Origin: Atriophallophorus winterbourni
Taxonomy: Eukaryota > Platyhelminthes > Trematoda > Plagiorchiida > Microphallidae
Direction: 5' to 3'
DNA: 64,000 nucleotides
Assembly (NCBI GenBank): GCA_013407085.1
Contig: JACCGJ010001662.1
Coordinates: forward strand, 58,317 to 122,316
Shown here: positions 21,520 to 33,895 of the stretch, piece by piece
Position numbering within the stretch: position 1 is the stretch's first letter
Layout of the letters: each line of letters opens with the position of its first letter
The notes under the pieces: model-generated
The model's database searches: none
What the model was told of the DNA's origin: nothing
What the model saw: only the letters and a program-made list of their open reading frames with translations
Made by a program: the position numbers and the translations under genes

Positions 21520-23756
21520 CATGTGGACTAATTTGCTGTCAGGTTGCCCAGGCCTAGACTGATATGATAAAAATGTAAAAATACGTTTTTTCTTTTTTTA
21601 AGTTTTTTTAGACAATGTGCGGAAATATGATAGACCATTTAACGTCTGATTACCTTTTAGAGCTCAACACATTTAGGAGGCTTACTATACAATCTGGGAG
21701 CTTGTTCCAGAAGTTGAACACACGGTTGCTGAAAAAGTGCTCACGTACCAGCAACCTGGGCCTACTCTTGAGAAGTTTCATAGAATTACCACTTGTATCT
21801 GCGTTATGGGCAAGTTTGAGGACCATTTAGAATCTTGAAGGCTTTTATTAGGTCACCTCGCAGTCGCTGTCTCTTTGATAGTAACAAACTGAGGTCCTTG
21901 AGTCTAGCCTCATAGGTTTAACCTGTCTGACACTCAACTATCCAAGTCGCAAGGCGCTGGAACTTTTTCGAGGCATGCTATATCCTTTTTTCAAGTACGG
22001 TGCGCAGGATTGAACGCAGTATTCCAAGTGAGGCCGCACGACTAGTTTGTATAAGGGAATAAAGATCGAAGGTTTTCGGCGAGATAACGCTTAGCGAAGT
22101 CTGAACAATTCTCTGCGAGCCTTGTTTGCAGCTTCGGCACATTGAGTAGCCTATTTAAAATCGCCTGTTATAGTAATGCCAAGATCCTTTAATTTCTAAG
22201 CAGCCGCTATCCTGATAGTTCCTTCAGTAACCTCTATTTGGGTTGTCCCTAAATCAGTCGTCAGAATACAGCTCTTTTCCAAGTTTAGTGGCAAGTCGCA
22301 GGTCTTTGTCCACTTGATTACTTTTTCTAAATCAGAGATAATCGTATCTCTACTGTCGATGCCAAGGATCTTAACATCATCAGCAAACAGGGAGCAGCGT
22401 AAACTGAAGCACGCTGTCAGGTCGTTTACAAAAATAAGAAAAAGTAATGGTCAAGCAGCGAGCCTTGAGGGATTTCACTGAGAATCAGTGGTTCATTCGA
22501 GCACACCCCTGCAATTCTTACATAGGTAGCGCGATTAGTTAGGAAGCTGTCTAACCACCGATGTAGGTCACCTGTGTCGCCACACATACTTAGTTTGTGC
22601 TGAAGGTACCTATGGTTAATTGAGTCAAATGCCCTTTGGAAATCATTATTTCAGACTTTAACTACTCTCCCTTTATCGAGGCGTAATGTAACTTCGTCAA
22701 GGAAGCTTAGAAGATTGGTTAGGCAGGACCTTCCTTTCCAGGATCCGTGCTGGGCATCCGATATTAAGGAATTGGCTAACAAATGTTCACATACCTGGAT
22801 TCAAATGATTTCTTCCGAGCACTTGCAAAGAATGCTTGTCAGGCTTACTGGCCTGTAGTTGCGTACATCGGAAATGGAACCCTTTTTGTTTATGACTATT
22901 ACCGCCGCTCGTTTTCAATCATCCGGTAGTATATCTTGGAGTAAGGTAGCTTCGAAAAGATTTCTGATTGCAAGGCTAACTTTATTCGCGAGCGGTTGAA
23001 GAATAGCCGGATGTATACCGCCGGCGCCAGGTGACTTAATTTTATCTAGCTGCGAAAAACCTGTGGTGACTATTTCCTGATTAACCTCCACCGAGCTGAA
23101 GGGAGGTGGCTGTGCACTCGTGATTTTCTAAACAGTTACCTGAATGAACACTGCGGAAGAATGAATGCAACGCATCGGCTTTTTCCTGTGCATTCAAAGC
23201 CGTATTGCCATCATCCAACACTAAAGAACCCATTTTTTCTTCTAATGATCGTTTGGACTGAACATAGCCATAAAAAGCTTTCAATTTATTCTTTGCTTTT
23301 TTGGCAAGTCGGGATTTTAGGTCCCTTTTAGCTTATCTTTGCAGCGCAACAGCTGAATTGCTGGTTTGTATGTAATGCAGTCTAGATATGTGAGTTCCAC
23401 AGAATTTGTAAGCCCTCCAGCTACGGTCACGACATCTAAAAGCCTTGCGAATAGACGCGCTTCACCAGGGGGTTTTCCTCGCGTTCTCACTGGTTGTAAA
23501 GGAGCAAAACTATCCTCTAGTTGTAAGAGGTACCCTTTTATAATATTCTACACTAGGTTATTATTCGTCTGGTTCTCAACTTAGATTCATTTTTTGAGTT
23601 TGTAGTTGGACGATGTCCATTCGACCAAAGTTACGGGACATTTTCACTTGGTTACTAGGATGCACTCAATTCCAGTCAAGAAGAATTACAGCGTGATTGC
23701 TCTTGCTTAGTGGCGAAAGGTATTTGATTCCATAAATATCTCCAACTGATATTTCC
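21520..23756 (-). mobile_element. Family B copy B3 (ORF2 remnant)
   Basis: This is the longest B copy. From 23750 to 21600 the minus strand carries the end of the endonuclease, the RT (finger block near 23020, palm near 22380, with TCC-AAG-GAT-type block and ATGTTAAGATCCTTGG) and the C-terminus, all heavily decayed with no long frame. The 3' UTR (about 21600-21520) keeps the A/T stretch and the start of the SINE-like module but lacks the terminal part and hexamer tail. It supplies the sequence upstream of the B breakpoint seen in B1 and B2. Confidence 0.75.
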
Positions 23757-26135
23757 AGTTTAGTTGCACAGGACAGTAGGCGGCTAAAGATCAAATCGAG
23801 CGTCCAGAATTTCTTTTGATGGAAATCTGCAGAGAAGCAACCATCATTACCAAAGCGTTTTTTTCTTATTATAATTTAGATATCCTCGACGATCGCGACG
23901 CCAATGGATTATCCGTGTTGCATTTACGAAGCACTTCGCTATGAATGATGCTGGAAAAATAAAAATAAATTTCTTTTAACCACTACGGTGAGAGGTCAGC
24001 TGAAGAAGATATGTGTATTTAAAAAAACAGAAATCTAGCAAGTTCTGACTTACCAGACAACGCTAAAAATGGTGAATTACATAATCTTGCATAGAAATTG
24101 TGAAAAATTCAGGAAAAAGCTTACCTTAGATGCGGTCCAAACTGTTCCTAAAACTCGCGACAGAACAGCAGGATACAAGATCTTCTGAAAGCCGGTTCCG
24201 AAAATTTACCACCCTGAGGCTAAAAAGGTTTTTCCGGGAGTTTAGTCTACATCGCTCCTTAGCAAAGTTGAGTGAATGTCCGCAGGTGCCCAACTCGGGT
24301 CTTAAGGCAAGAAAGTCTTTCATGATAACGCCACTTACCCCCTTCAAGATCTTGAAGGTTTCATTAAAGCCACCTCTAAAACGACAGGACGTAAGTGAGA
24401 AAAGATTTAGGACTCCAGGCGAGACGCTGTACGCTTCCGGGTCGAACAATGTATTTTGTAGTAAGGGCACCACGCCTGGACACAAAATTCTAAATGCGGC
24501 CGAACTAATGCCTTGTAAAGGGGCGAGAACACATCGGGGCTTCTGCTGCATAGCACGGATTTCAGTCGAAAGAGCACTCTGCGATCACGTTGAGTGCAGC
24601 TGCGTATTGGTCCTCTCATTTAAAATCACCTCTGACTAGTACTACTAAATCCTTAACACGCTGTGTGGCGTTAACAGTGAGAGAATTACCCTACAACTGG
24701 AATGAAATCTTATCAACCAGTGCTGACAAGAAGGGTCTATTATTAAGCTTAAGTGGGTGATCACACTCGTATGACCAGTTTATGACTCGTTTAAGGTCGT
24801 TCGTCGAAGTATCGTCATTCGTTGATCTGATGAATTTTACATCATCCGCGGAAATAAAGCATGGGCACTTCAATGCAGAGTACGAGTGATCGATGAAAAT
24901 CAGGAATAGAAGATGACCGAGTGCCGATCCTCAGGGTACACCACTGATGACCTTGGTTTGATTGTACAGCACAGATCCTACCGTAACTCGGAATGTCCTA
25001 CGGTAACGAAGGCCTTTATTCAAGGAAGCAGACTACTCCGTGTGCCTTTTGTTGCTATATTAATCTCTAGAACGCGGTCATTTAGGGAATCGAAAGCCTT
25101 GCTGATTTCTATGTAAAAGACTTTGACAGGCTTCCCTTCATCCATCGCTTTAGTGGCAGTATTAAGGAAAATAAGACGGTTAGTCAGGCAGAATCTACCC
25201 TCAAGACATTCATGCTAAGTTACACTCCGTAGAGAATGCCGACACAGATGCTGATATGATTTTGTCATGCAGCAGTTTTTCATATACTCTATTGTTACCA
25301 AGAGTTGACCTACAATCACATTTGTGTATTGGTACAATGATAGCTTCTTTCCACTCACTAGGAACCACTCTCAGTCTCAAGCGTGAATTGAAGAGCTTAC
25401 ACAAAGGTTCTGTAAGCACTCGGGCGAGATTCTTTAACACAGTCGAGTTGATACCATCTGGTCCCTCAGCTTTGTTGATGTGAACATGTATAAGTGCTTC
25501 ATACACCTCGGATTCAATGACGGACAAATCCTCTAGTGCAGAAGCATCAGGTAGTAGATTAAACGAGCTAGACGGAGCATTTAAAGAATTATCAGGTCTC
25601 TCAACGCCACTGAAGAACCTGGATAATGCAGTCGCCTTAGACAGATTTAAATCGGCTACTTTTTTGTCCTCCAGATTTAAATCTTCAATGCTTTCTCTGG
25701 TTTTTTCTCTCGATTAAGCGTACGTATAAAATCTTCTGGGATTGAATTTAGCATCCTCAGTTAAGAATAACTCAAACTTCTGTTCGAGAAAACGCGTTGG
25801 GAGCGGTTTTATATCGAACCCAAGAACCAGAAGTGAGAGATATCTTATATGGCCGCCATGAGTCATCTTTTTGACGGGTATACCGATGAACTCAATGATT
25901 TCACCAAAGAGGCCTATGATTCCTTTTTACGACTAAAAATGCGTCTCGGGCTAGCAATAAGTTTGTGCAGGAACAGTACCGCATCGAAGCTAATCATTAC
26001 ATGATCGCTTTTGCCGAGCGATGGTAGGTATTTTAAAAGTCGGCTTTGGGCTGGGACGATAATACAAGTTCGAGAGTGAATGGAGTGCATCCATAACGGA
26101 ACCTCGTAGGATTACTCACATGCTAATGCAACGCA
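23757..26135 (-). mobile_element. CR1-like family I, copy I1
   Basis: This is a minus-strand element starting in the endonuclease C-terminus (about 26120-25900: a LGKSDHVMISFD block) and ending at the AACTG-type tail near 23760. RT pieces appear at 25527-25210 (NKAEGPDGINSTVLKNLARVL, EAIIVPIHKCDC), 24873-24691 and 24619-24126 (RDRRVLFRLKSVLCSRSPDVF, RPHLEFCVQAWCPYYK). The 3' UTR has the same closing module as families A and B, including GCAACCATCATTACC and AATTTCTTTTGATGG variants. All frames are broken. The plus-strand copy I2 (31290-32400) matches it. Confidence 0.75.
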
Positions 26136-28440
26136 AATTATTGCCATGTACCGCTTCGTTCAGTGGTTTCTAAAATTTTGAAACGCCTGGTGTGTGGTCG
26201 ACTTGTTGAACATTTCGATAACCACCAGCTAATATCTTCCACACAACACTGATTTAGAAAAACATATTCATGCCTGTCTAACTTGCTCACGACTCTAAAT
26301 GACTGGACGCAAGTACTAGACCAAGGGGGTTCCATCCATGCCGGTTACTTAGATATATTTGAAATATTTGACAGAGGGAATCTCTACTTACTGCTTCAAA
26401 AACTGGAGAATGTTAGCATCATCGGAAACGTACTAACATGGTTCACAAGTTACCTGTCTGGACGCAATGTAAAAGTCAGAATAGAGGGTGAAACTTCTCG
26501 AACGATTGAAGCCGCAAGCGGAGTCCCTCAGGGTTGAGTTCTCGGTCCGATACTGTTTCTCATATTTATAAACGATCTACCGAACTTACTAGCATGTAAG
26601 CTTGTTTTATTCGCAGAAGGTCAACTCTATCGAGGACTGTCAAGTTCTGCAAAAAGATTTGAATAAGCTGCACCAGTGGTCAATCGAAAACAAACTGCCA
26701 TTTAATTCGAATAAATAAATAAATGAATAGAATTTATTGTCGGAAATCCAAGGCATGTTAAACATGATCAATAATTTCTGATAGCCTCGTACAATCAGAT
26801 TATAGTATGTACATATGCAAAAACAATTTGTTCAAGGTCATTTGTTTCAGCGGAATTTAACGTTCAATAAATATAAAGGTAGCGGTATTTAAAGTTGTTT
26901 TCAAGTAATCGGTAGGTGATCTGATATAGTACGAAAACACCGCTATTGCGAGGAAAAGTCCAGAATGTTATCGGCAACACTAATGATCAACGGATAAGGT
27001 CCATCGAAGATGCGCAAAGAATCTCTATTGTTGATGTTCCAAACTTTCTCATTTTGATTAATGTAAATAGATTGATCTTTTCCAACCATGAACCGTTTTT
27101 TTGTCCGCTAGGCGAAAGTGATTCATTCCACTAGTTTGAGGTCTGGGGGCCAGTTTCATTTTGGTGCGGATTGAGAATTTTGCTGTGGAGAAAAAATACT
27201 CAGAAGCGAGAGAATGTTGTTTCGAACGTTATGAATGTTTATTTATTATCAATACCCAGGAATGCTTTTATTATATAAATCATCGAGTAGAACATTTAGA
27301 ATAAGAAGATTGCGAATTTTTTCTATGGTAATAAATGAAGCTAGATGTGATTGGAATTCATTTGAAGAGGAACTGAGTCTTATATATTTTTGAAGAGGAT
27401 TCCACAGTTTAGCATACTTAGTCAAGAAGAAACTGTTCCTCGCTTCATTACGAAACCTTGGTAACTCAATAGTTTTTTCACTGTTTCTCAAGTTATATTC
27501 AAAATCATGCCGCATATGAATATTCGAACGTATTTCCATATTATCCGTTGACAGTGCAAGTGCTAAATGTTGCAAGTCGGAAAACCCTTTCCCTTTACCT
27601 TTACACTTGGTAACCACCCGCTTGAATGGAGTACATCACAAAAAGATCGCGGAATCCTGGTGTCTGGCACTTTGAAATACAGCCTACAGTGCGAAGCCGT
27701 CTTCAAGCGTGCATGCAGCTTGCTTGGTTTACTGAAACGCATTTTTTGACGTTTCTTACCACACTCACTCGCGGAAATACTGAACACTTACATACATCCT
27801 GTCGTTGACTACGCTAGACAAGCTTGGACGCCATGGATGGAAAAAACATCTCGCTCCTCGAACAAATTTATCACAAGGCAACCAAAATTGTCACTGAATT
27901 GAATAATTTACCCTTTGAGCAGCAACTAACCAGACTTGGACTGTGCCCCCTCGAGCGCAGACGTATCCTTCACGACCTCACTCTGACATATCAAATCATC
28001 TACGCCAAATCACACCCTCGCGAACACCTCTTTAAGTTTGTTTCCATTGTCTTTACACGCAGCCACCCTGTAACCCTTCAAATACCGCACTCACGATTGA
28101 ATTGTCGTCGTAACCTCTTCGCTGTTTGTGTATGCTCATTGTGAAATAGCTTGCCGACAGATATTGTTACCTGAGCGAACGAGCACATTTTTGAACCAAG
28201 TTTACAAAACCTTATTTTGAGAACTACTGCGTTGGCCCCTACCTATTAATGTCTATATTTTTTAACGCACGGAACTACCGTCCATCCAAAGATTCTTTTT
28301 CCTCAGTCTGTGTCGAGATTGGGGATTATTTTGCTCCACCTACAAAAAACATGGATATGATCATACAAGTAACGATTTTTTTAAATTGTGTATACGTATA
28401 TCTTATTCCACTGTACAGCAATTTGCTTTTTCAACCATAA
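26136..28440 (+). mobile_element. CR1-like family H, interrupted copy
   Basis: This is a plus-strand, 5'-truncated CR1-like copy. The RT is readable at 26150-26540 (KRLVCGRLVEHFD, SNLLTTLNDWTQVLDQGGS, EAASGVPQG), breaks at a TGA (26535-26537) in the GVPQG block, and runs to about 26710. A foreign LINE end (26712-27590) interrupts it. It resumes at about 27600-28140 with RACSLLGLLKRIF, YHKATKIVTELNNLPFEQQL and LCPLERRRILHDLTLTYQII. About 28140-28440 is the 3' UTR, where I see no other gene. It is related to family G but distinct. Confidence 0.7.
26712..27590 (-). mobile_element. Other LINE 3' end inserted in H
   Basis: The minus-strand frame 27617-27249 reads RHDFEYNLRNSEKTIELPRF, RNSFFLTKYAKLWNPLQKYI and NEFQSHLASFI, the usual C-terminal end of a LINE RT. 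Downstream (27248-26712) is its 3' UTR, ending at a four-base repeat run (ATAA units on the plus strand, 26715-26730). It lies in the middle of H, so it is the younger of the two. No target-site duplication could be fixed. Confidence 0.65.
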
Positions 28441-29485
28441 ATCTGGCATCTTTCATCTTGCATGATCATGGAGCCATTTAAGAAGCGTTTCGGATTGCTT
28501 GGTGACTAATCCTACAGGGATGGTCCAATTTATGTCTGGAAGGTTAAAATCCCCTAAAATGGGTACGTTGGGAGCTGATTGAAACAACCTGTCGAGCGTC
28601 TCAACCAGCTGTGTAATCTTCTGCTGGGCTGTACTGGGTGTGATGCAGCACAAGCAATTGCGAGAGCTGACATGCAGCATGTCAGGATACTCTTTACCAC
28701 TTGAACGTTTCCACTGGTTAGGGATATACCCGCGTGTTGAGTAAATATTATTATTTTCCTTAAAAACTCATTATAACTTATAATTTATGATTCTCGATCC
28801 TGATTTGTCCATTTTGTCGGTCAAAATGTTTCAGTATATAAATACACACGAGCCTCAGCTTAATGGCTTTCTGGTCAGAGACAGTCTGAATGGAATGCCC
28901 TTATTCTTGCAACGAGCAGTGTTGCATTTAGTTATTGAATTGTGACTAACAGCATAAAGGTTTTTCAGTGTTAAACATTTAGGTGATTATTACTTGGGTT
29001 CTACTCGGGTATTGTATAACACCGTGCTCTTATTGTGCAAGCCATATTCTAGGAGGAGTGCAACGCCACCGCCATTTCGATCTCCAGGTTTATAGCATCC
29101 AATGACGAGAAACTGCTCGCGGTTGTTTATTGGCACATCATCAAACGCGGACAGCCAGGTCTCAGAAAGCGCTATAACCCTGAGGTGAAACTCAGCCACA
29201 CGAAGAGAAAGTTCTGCCCACTTATTCTTCATGCTGCACACATTAGCGTACAGCACTGTGGCGCTGGCTATGCGTGCTTCTAAAACTGATCATGTTTGGC
29301 CCTCGGTCGAAGCACCCAAATGAGGTGCAGGTTTTTTGCGTTCTACTTAAAGCACGAGTATCCGGTTCAACAGACAATTGCATAGTTGTTAGGGACCGTT
29401 GTTTGAGGACTGAGGCCGCATCCATCAAAAAAGAGCAATTACTGGAGACATCTGCTTGGCTCCAATCTTCATTTGCTATTAGCAA
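28441..29485 (-). mobile_element. CR1-like family L, ORF1 end and endonuclease
   Basis: On the minus strand, 29485-29243 gives an ORF1-like tail and 29256-28990 an endonuclease start (LYANVCSMKNKWAEL, VIALSETWLSAF, NGGGVALLLEYG). A second endonuclease piece lies at 28680-28453 (VPILGDFNLPDINW). About 240-260 bp (28727-28985) without coding content separates them and looks like an insertion. The element is cut off before the RT at about 28441. The layout resembles families A and J. Confidence 0.65.
28727..28945. repeat. Candidate solo LTR within L
   Basis: The interruption of the L endonuclease begins TGTTGAGTAAATA and ends GTGACTAACA, so its termini form the short inverted pair TGTT...AACA of an LTR. 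It contains a TATA-like CAGTATATAAATACAC about two thirds in, followed by GACAGTCTG-type sequence. I could not find matching target-site duplications, and the strand is not certain. It may instead be another short insertion. Confidence 0.3.
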
Positions 29486-29550
29486 ACACGAGGCTTAAGG
29501 TTTTTCAGGGTAGCTACGGTTAGTGCCTGGACTTTCACGTTATTCGGAAA

Positions 29551-29802
29551 TCAGTATGTGACTTTATTGGCAGAGAGTGTAAGTATTAAAAGTGAAGTGT
29601 TCAAATCTAGCATCGAAATAACCACTTTGAAGATAGCCGGAAGACACTTCATCCCAAACTGTTTCAGAAGGGCGTCAGTGATGCCGTTAAGGTCAGCCAA
29701 TGCTCCTATATGCCTCAACAGTTGTGAGGGCTTCCGGTTCCCTAACTTTGTAGCCCATAGCAGTTGCTCCAGCCGTGCTTCGTCATCGCAATTATCTAAA
29801 GG
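29551..29802 (-). pseudogene. Ty3/gypsy gag fragment
   Basis: The minus-strand frame of about 83 codons up to a TGA (29551-29553) reads LGNRKPSQLLRHIGALAD, LLKQFGMKCLPA and LSANKV. This is the pattern of the capsid region of Ty3/gypsy retrotransposons in invertebrates (LG-x-RKPSQLLR, then a QRLPA-type block). It is a short fossil; no nucleocapsid, protease or LTR could be joined to it with confidence. A stop lies directly upstream (near 29803). Confidence 0.6.
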
Positions 29803-30300
29803 TCAAATAAATACACGAGTGTTGTACTTGGTAAATATTTACAAAGTAGTTTGGAAAATAGGAATTACAATGAAGGACCTTACATATCCATTTGAAGTTG
29901 TAGCGTTGGCTAAACTCAAGTGATAAGATTTTCTTGCTAAAATTTTCTAATGTGACTCCCATTAGCGATTCGTAGTGCCTATTCGAATGAACGGGTGTTC
30001 AAGGGTTGAGATAAGGATCACACAGTCCTCTGCAACTGTTTTGTGGAGAAACTTGAATTTCGTCTAACATGCGTCGATAAGTGAGGCTGATAGAGGTGGT
30101 TGCTATTACTTGCCGATTTTTTTTTTCAAAATTTGTTCCGTTGAGTGAATTACACATTTAGTGTGCAGCGAATTACGTTAACTTCAACCTGGTAATGGTA
30201 TTTATTTCAATAGTTCAATTGGCCGAAAAGCAAAGGAATGAATGTTTAAGGTTACGAGGCCTTATGACGAGCCACATTCGCGTTTAGCCTTCCGTACGGC
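29803..30300. other. Unassigned interval
   Basis: Between the gag fossil and the decayed A7 copy there is no frame with recognisable motifs and no clear repeat in common with the rest of the window. A run of T residues lies at 30118-30126. I see nothing else to annotate. Confidence 0.4.
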
Positions 30301-31289
30301 TTTCAGCTTCTAGATTTGACTGGTTCTGTGACATCAAAAGTAAATGGTCAGTTCACCGGTGGTAACGAGATTGGATTAAGATCTACAACGACGTGCATGG
30401 GTTGGTGTCATTCGAGACAGCAATGAAACCGTCTTATTCACTCGTGGAGCCAGTCACATAAAATTGAGTAAATGGTTTGTAATTAAAAGCAATATCGTAA
30501 TTCTTAAAGACTTTCACTGTTTTTTTACGTGTACGGTCTTTGTGGTTGAATCATGTGGTGCGATGCAAAATTATTAGGCGCGACAGGAACTAGCTGACAT
30601 ACACAGCGTTCCAGACCTATAGAAATCGGTCGTGCTATAAGGCTGGGAGAAACAATGGAGTAAAGCTACAACGAAAGCTTGAGAGAAGCTATGAAACATA
30701 CCCGACAATCATTGTCAAAAAGAGTCCTCAGAAGTATTAGGCTAGATCCAGTCTAAAGGTAAGTCACGGGAGCACATACGTACCGAAATAATAAACCAAA
30801 GAGAGAAAGCCTTTTCTAACTCCGACAACGCAGCAACTTTGCTGGATTATTTTTAAAGTGTACACAGAGTGGATGGCGGTAATGCGATCCACTGTTCAAA
30901 ATGTTGGTACTAAAATCGGTGCATCTCTAAGAAAAATAGTTTTCTGCATGAAAGATTACGTTCAGGTCCTTTAGAATCTAGACAGAAATAAATCCATCGG
31001 ACCTGGAGACGTGCATCCGAGAATTGTGAAGGAAATATCTAGGTTACTAGCAGATCCTTTCTGTAGGTTATACAAAGAATCGCTCAGCTATGACATCCTA
31101 CCCGATGACTGGAAGAAAGCCGTTGCCTGACCCATTTTAAAAGGAGTTTGCGCAAACAAGGATATGAACTTCCAACAGTTAAGATTTACTAGTGTTTTAT
31201 ACAAACCACTGGAGAGACTTAACACGAATCGTTTGTGCATCCAAGTCGTGCGAAATTCATCATTAAGCACGGTTAAACATGTCTTTCTC
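30300..31289 (+). mobile_element. Family A copy A7, very decayed
   Basis: On the plus strand the order of family A is still visible: a GTAAATGGTCAGTT block of the endonuclease-RT linker (30340), AGAAATCGGTCGTGCTAT (30624), the AGTGGATGGCGGTAATGCGA block (30870) and a finger block near 30980-31130 (AAATCCATCGGACCTGGAG). It fades at about 31289, where family I sequence takes over. No frame is intact. It is clearly older than A1 and A3. Confidence 0.7.
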
Positions 31290-32400
31290 ACCTTGTAACC
31301 TTGCGCGGTCATAAACTGGTCATACCAGTGGGACCTCCCACTGAACCTTAATAAGAGCCAACTCTTGTGAGCACTGGTTGATAAGATTTCAGTTCAGGTG
31401 TCGGGCAATTCTCTCACTGTTAGCGCCACACAGCGTGCTAAGGATTTAGGAGTACTAGTTAGGACAGACTTCAAATGGGAGGACCAATGCGCCGCTGCAG
31501 CTCAACGTGCTCGCAAAGTTCTCTTTCGGCTGAGATCGTTGTTATCTAGCAGAAGACCCGAAGTATTCCTGCTTCTTTACAAGGCATTAGTTCGGCCGCA
31601 TTTAGAATATTGTGTCCAGGCGTGGTGCCCTTACTACAAGAAGGATATCGTTCAACTCGAAAGCGTACAGCTTCTCGCAACTCGCATGATTGAGGGTCAG
31701 CGTGGGAAACCTTACGCTGCACGCCTGAACACCCTAGATCTTTTTACTTACGCGCCGTCGTTTAAGAGGTGACTTAATTGAAACCTTCAAGATCTTGAAG
31801 AGGTTAAGTGGCATTATCATGACCGACTTCTTTGCCGAGTCCTGAGCTGGGAACCCGGGGCCATTCACTAAAACTTGCTAAGGACCGATGTAGACTAGAC
31901 TCCAGGAAAAACTTTCCCAGTCTCAGGGTGGTAAATTTCTGGAACCGACTTCTAGAAGAACTTATATCCTGCAGTTCTGTCGCAAGTTAAAAGCAGGGTT
32001 TGGACCGCATCCGGGGAAAGCTTTTTTCTGAATACTACCCCTAATTTTTATGCAAGATTAGGTTGTTCACCATTCTTAGTGTTGTTTGGTAAGTAAGTGA
32101 ATGCTAAAGTTCTGTTTGTTTAATACACCACTCTTTTTTAGCTGACTTCTCACCGTACTGGTGAAGAGAAATGTATTCTTATCTTCCCAGCATCATTCAT
32201 AACGTGGTGCTTCCTACGTACTACTCGGCTAATCCCTTGGCATCGCGATCGTCGAGGATATCCAAATCACAATAGGAATAAACGCTTTGGCAGTGGTGGT
32301 TGCTTCTCTGCAGCTCTCCACCGATAGAAATTCTGGACGCTCGATTGGCTCGTTTGCCACTTACTGTCCTGTGCAATTGAACTGAACTGAACTGAACGTT
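31290..32400 (+). mobile_element. CR1-like family I, copy I2
   Basis: This is a plus-strand 3' part of family I. The RT C-terminus is open at 31398-31772 (QRAKDLGVLVRTDFKWEDQC, LFRLRSLLSSRRPEVF, HLEYCVQAWCPYYKKDI, LATRMIEGQRGKPYAARL). It breaks at TAPSFKR*, where the LRGDLIETFKIL block continues in another frame. The 3' UTR (32050-32378) carries the common module (TTGGCAGTGGTGGTTGC, CTCGATTGG) and the tail is (AACTG)n at 32380-32398. Confidence 0.75.
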
Positions 32401-32853
32401 CAGCTTGGTTGTATTTCCCACGCTCTTCCACATAATATATTTCCAAATCGCTGTTCTCTGATTCTGCTGTTAATTTTCAATCAATTTATCGCATTATACA
32501 CACATCGTAACTAGAATCAACATATTCTATCACGTTTTTTAAAATTTATATATATATCTATGGTTATTCAAATTTTTTTTAAAAAGCGAAACGCAAGGGA
32601 TGTTTTTCTGATGACCTCTGCCAGTAGTTTGAACAATGTTGTAGCATGAAAAACGAATTTTTCGTTGTCCTACGCCGAAGTCGTACGAAAGAAAACACCC
32701 CCATCAACAAAACCGGGCCCTGTCCGAAGTACCATCAGTGAGGATCGAAAAGCAGCACAACGGAGTAAAAAGAACCCTTAAAAACCGTCGATAACGATAA
32801 ATGTCCGGTAAAATCACAGCAAGCTAACTACGTTGCTTAAGAAAGGCAAATAA
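32401..32853. other. A/T-rich spacer and possible B4 leader
   Basis: After the I2 tail comes about 200 bp rich in A and T (including ATATATATATC near 32549), then about 250 bp leading to the ATG at 32854. The second part may be the 5' leader of the B4 element. There is no gene that I can support. Confidence 0.4.
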
Positions 32854-33518
32854 ATGCCTTGGCTGAACAAGTTAGTAAGCATGTTGCGCCCAAACAAAAT
32901 GGCGGAAAAGAGGCCATCGCGTACTCTGCTTATCCTAAATAGGGAAGTGCCGCTGATTCGCGAATGCAAATACCGGCACCGAATGGACCATTCCACGGTT
33001 CAAGACATTTCGCGCATCGCAGGGTTAATTAACTGCCAGGTAAAAAAGGTCCATCGTGTACGCCGGTGGAGCACAACTGTAAGTAGCGCTCTTCCGATCT
33101 TGTTAGAATTTATAAACCAGTGCACAGGGATACGCTTTTTTCAAAAAGTGCTTACCTTGAACGCTACACAAATGGGAGTTTCAAAGTTGTCCATGATACG
33201 GGGCCCCAACCACATTTTCATGGAAAGCGTTCAAAAACGCCCATGACTGGCTTGAAAACTCCCAAAAAAGAGATACACCTCAGCCACCATAAAATGAATA
33301 ATTCATCTGCTGTAGCTGTCATTGAAGATGTACTCCAAAATGGCCCCCTAGTAGAATATAAGTGCATGGAAAACTCGTTTGCAAGCGAACTCCTTTCAGG
33401 TCTTCAAGGCAATACGCCAGAAAATAAACAAGTTTCGCTTTTCAGTAGGCTCCTGAACAAGGAGAATCTATGTACAACTGCCATTAGGCCAGTGCTTTAT
33501 AAGAGAATTAGACGTTAA
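32854..33518 (+). pseudogene. Family B ORF1-like protein
   Basis: The frame 32854-33246 (130 codons) reads PSRTLLILNREVPLIRECK, then HRVRRWSTTVSSALPILLEF and IRFFQKVL, which follows the family A ORF1 order (TRNILIHNQQEPFIQEAK, VHRIGLYKKGNQARPILVEF, DLFLSKG). An overlapping frame (33120-33518) continues with TPKKEIHLSHHKMNNSSAV, showing a frameshift near 33200. It is very basic, as expected for an RNA-binding ORF1. The assignment to B rests on the B-type 3' UTR that follows. Confidence 0.6.
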
Positions 33519-33895
33519 ATAGCCCATCGTATTTCCGCACATTGTCTGATAAAAAACTTTAAAAAAACACAAAAAACGCATTTTTACATTTTAATCATAA
33601 TTGTCTAGGCCTGGACAACCTGACAGCAAATTGGCCCACATGCAGTCTATGACCGTGTTTCACTTTGCCTCGACTAGGCTACTGATTTCATACACCAAAC
33701 ATTGTTCACGCATATTATTGCATTGTTTCCTGATTAGCTGACCTCTCACCGTGCTGGTATAGAGAAACCCCACCTTACTATCCAGATAATCGGCAACAAG
33801 AACGAGTGAAAATTACTAACTGTAAACTCGATATAGAAGTGGTCAACCACATACCGTAGAAGAAAATCTGGCTTCTAGCCACCTTCAGCCCTGTG
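32854..33895 (+). mobile_element. Family B copy B4, internally deleted (ORF1 plus 3' UTR)
   Basis: ORF1-like coding (32854-33510) is followed directly, at about 33505-33515, by the family B 3' UTR (GAATTAGACGTTAAAT, A/T run, SINE-like module at 33596-33705, then the GCTGACCTCTCACCGTGCTG end and TTCTAGCCACC). The endonuclease and RT are entirely missing. B1 and B2 show that the same 3' UTR normally follows the RT. It is thus an ORF1-only deletion derivative, comparable in layout to the mammalian HAL1 elements. It lacks the hexamer tail and stops near 33895. Confidence 0.7.
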
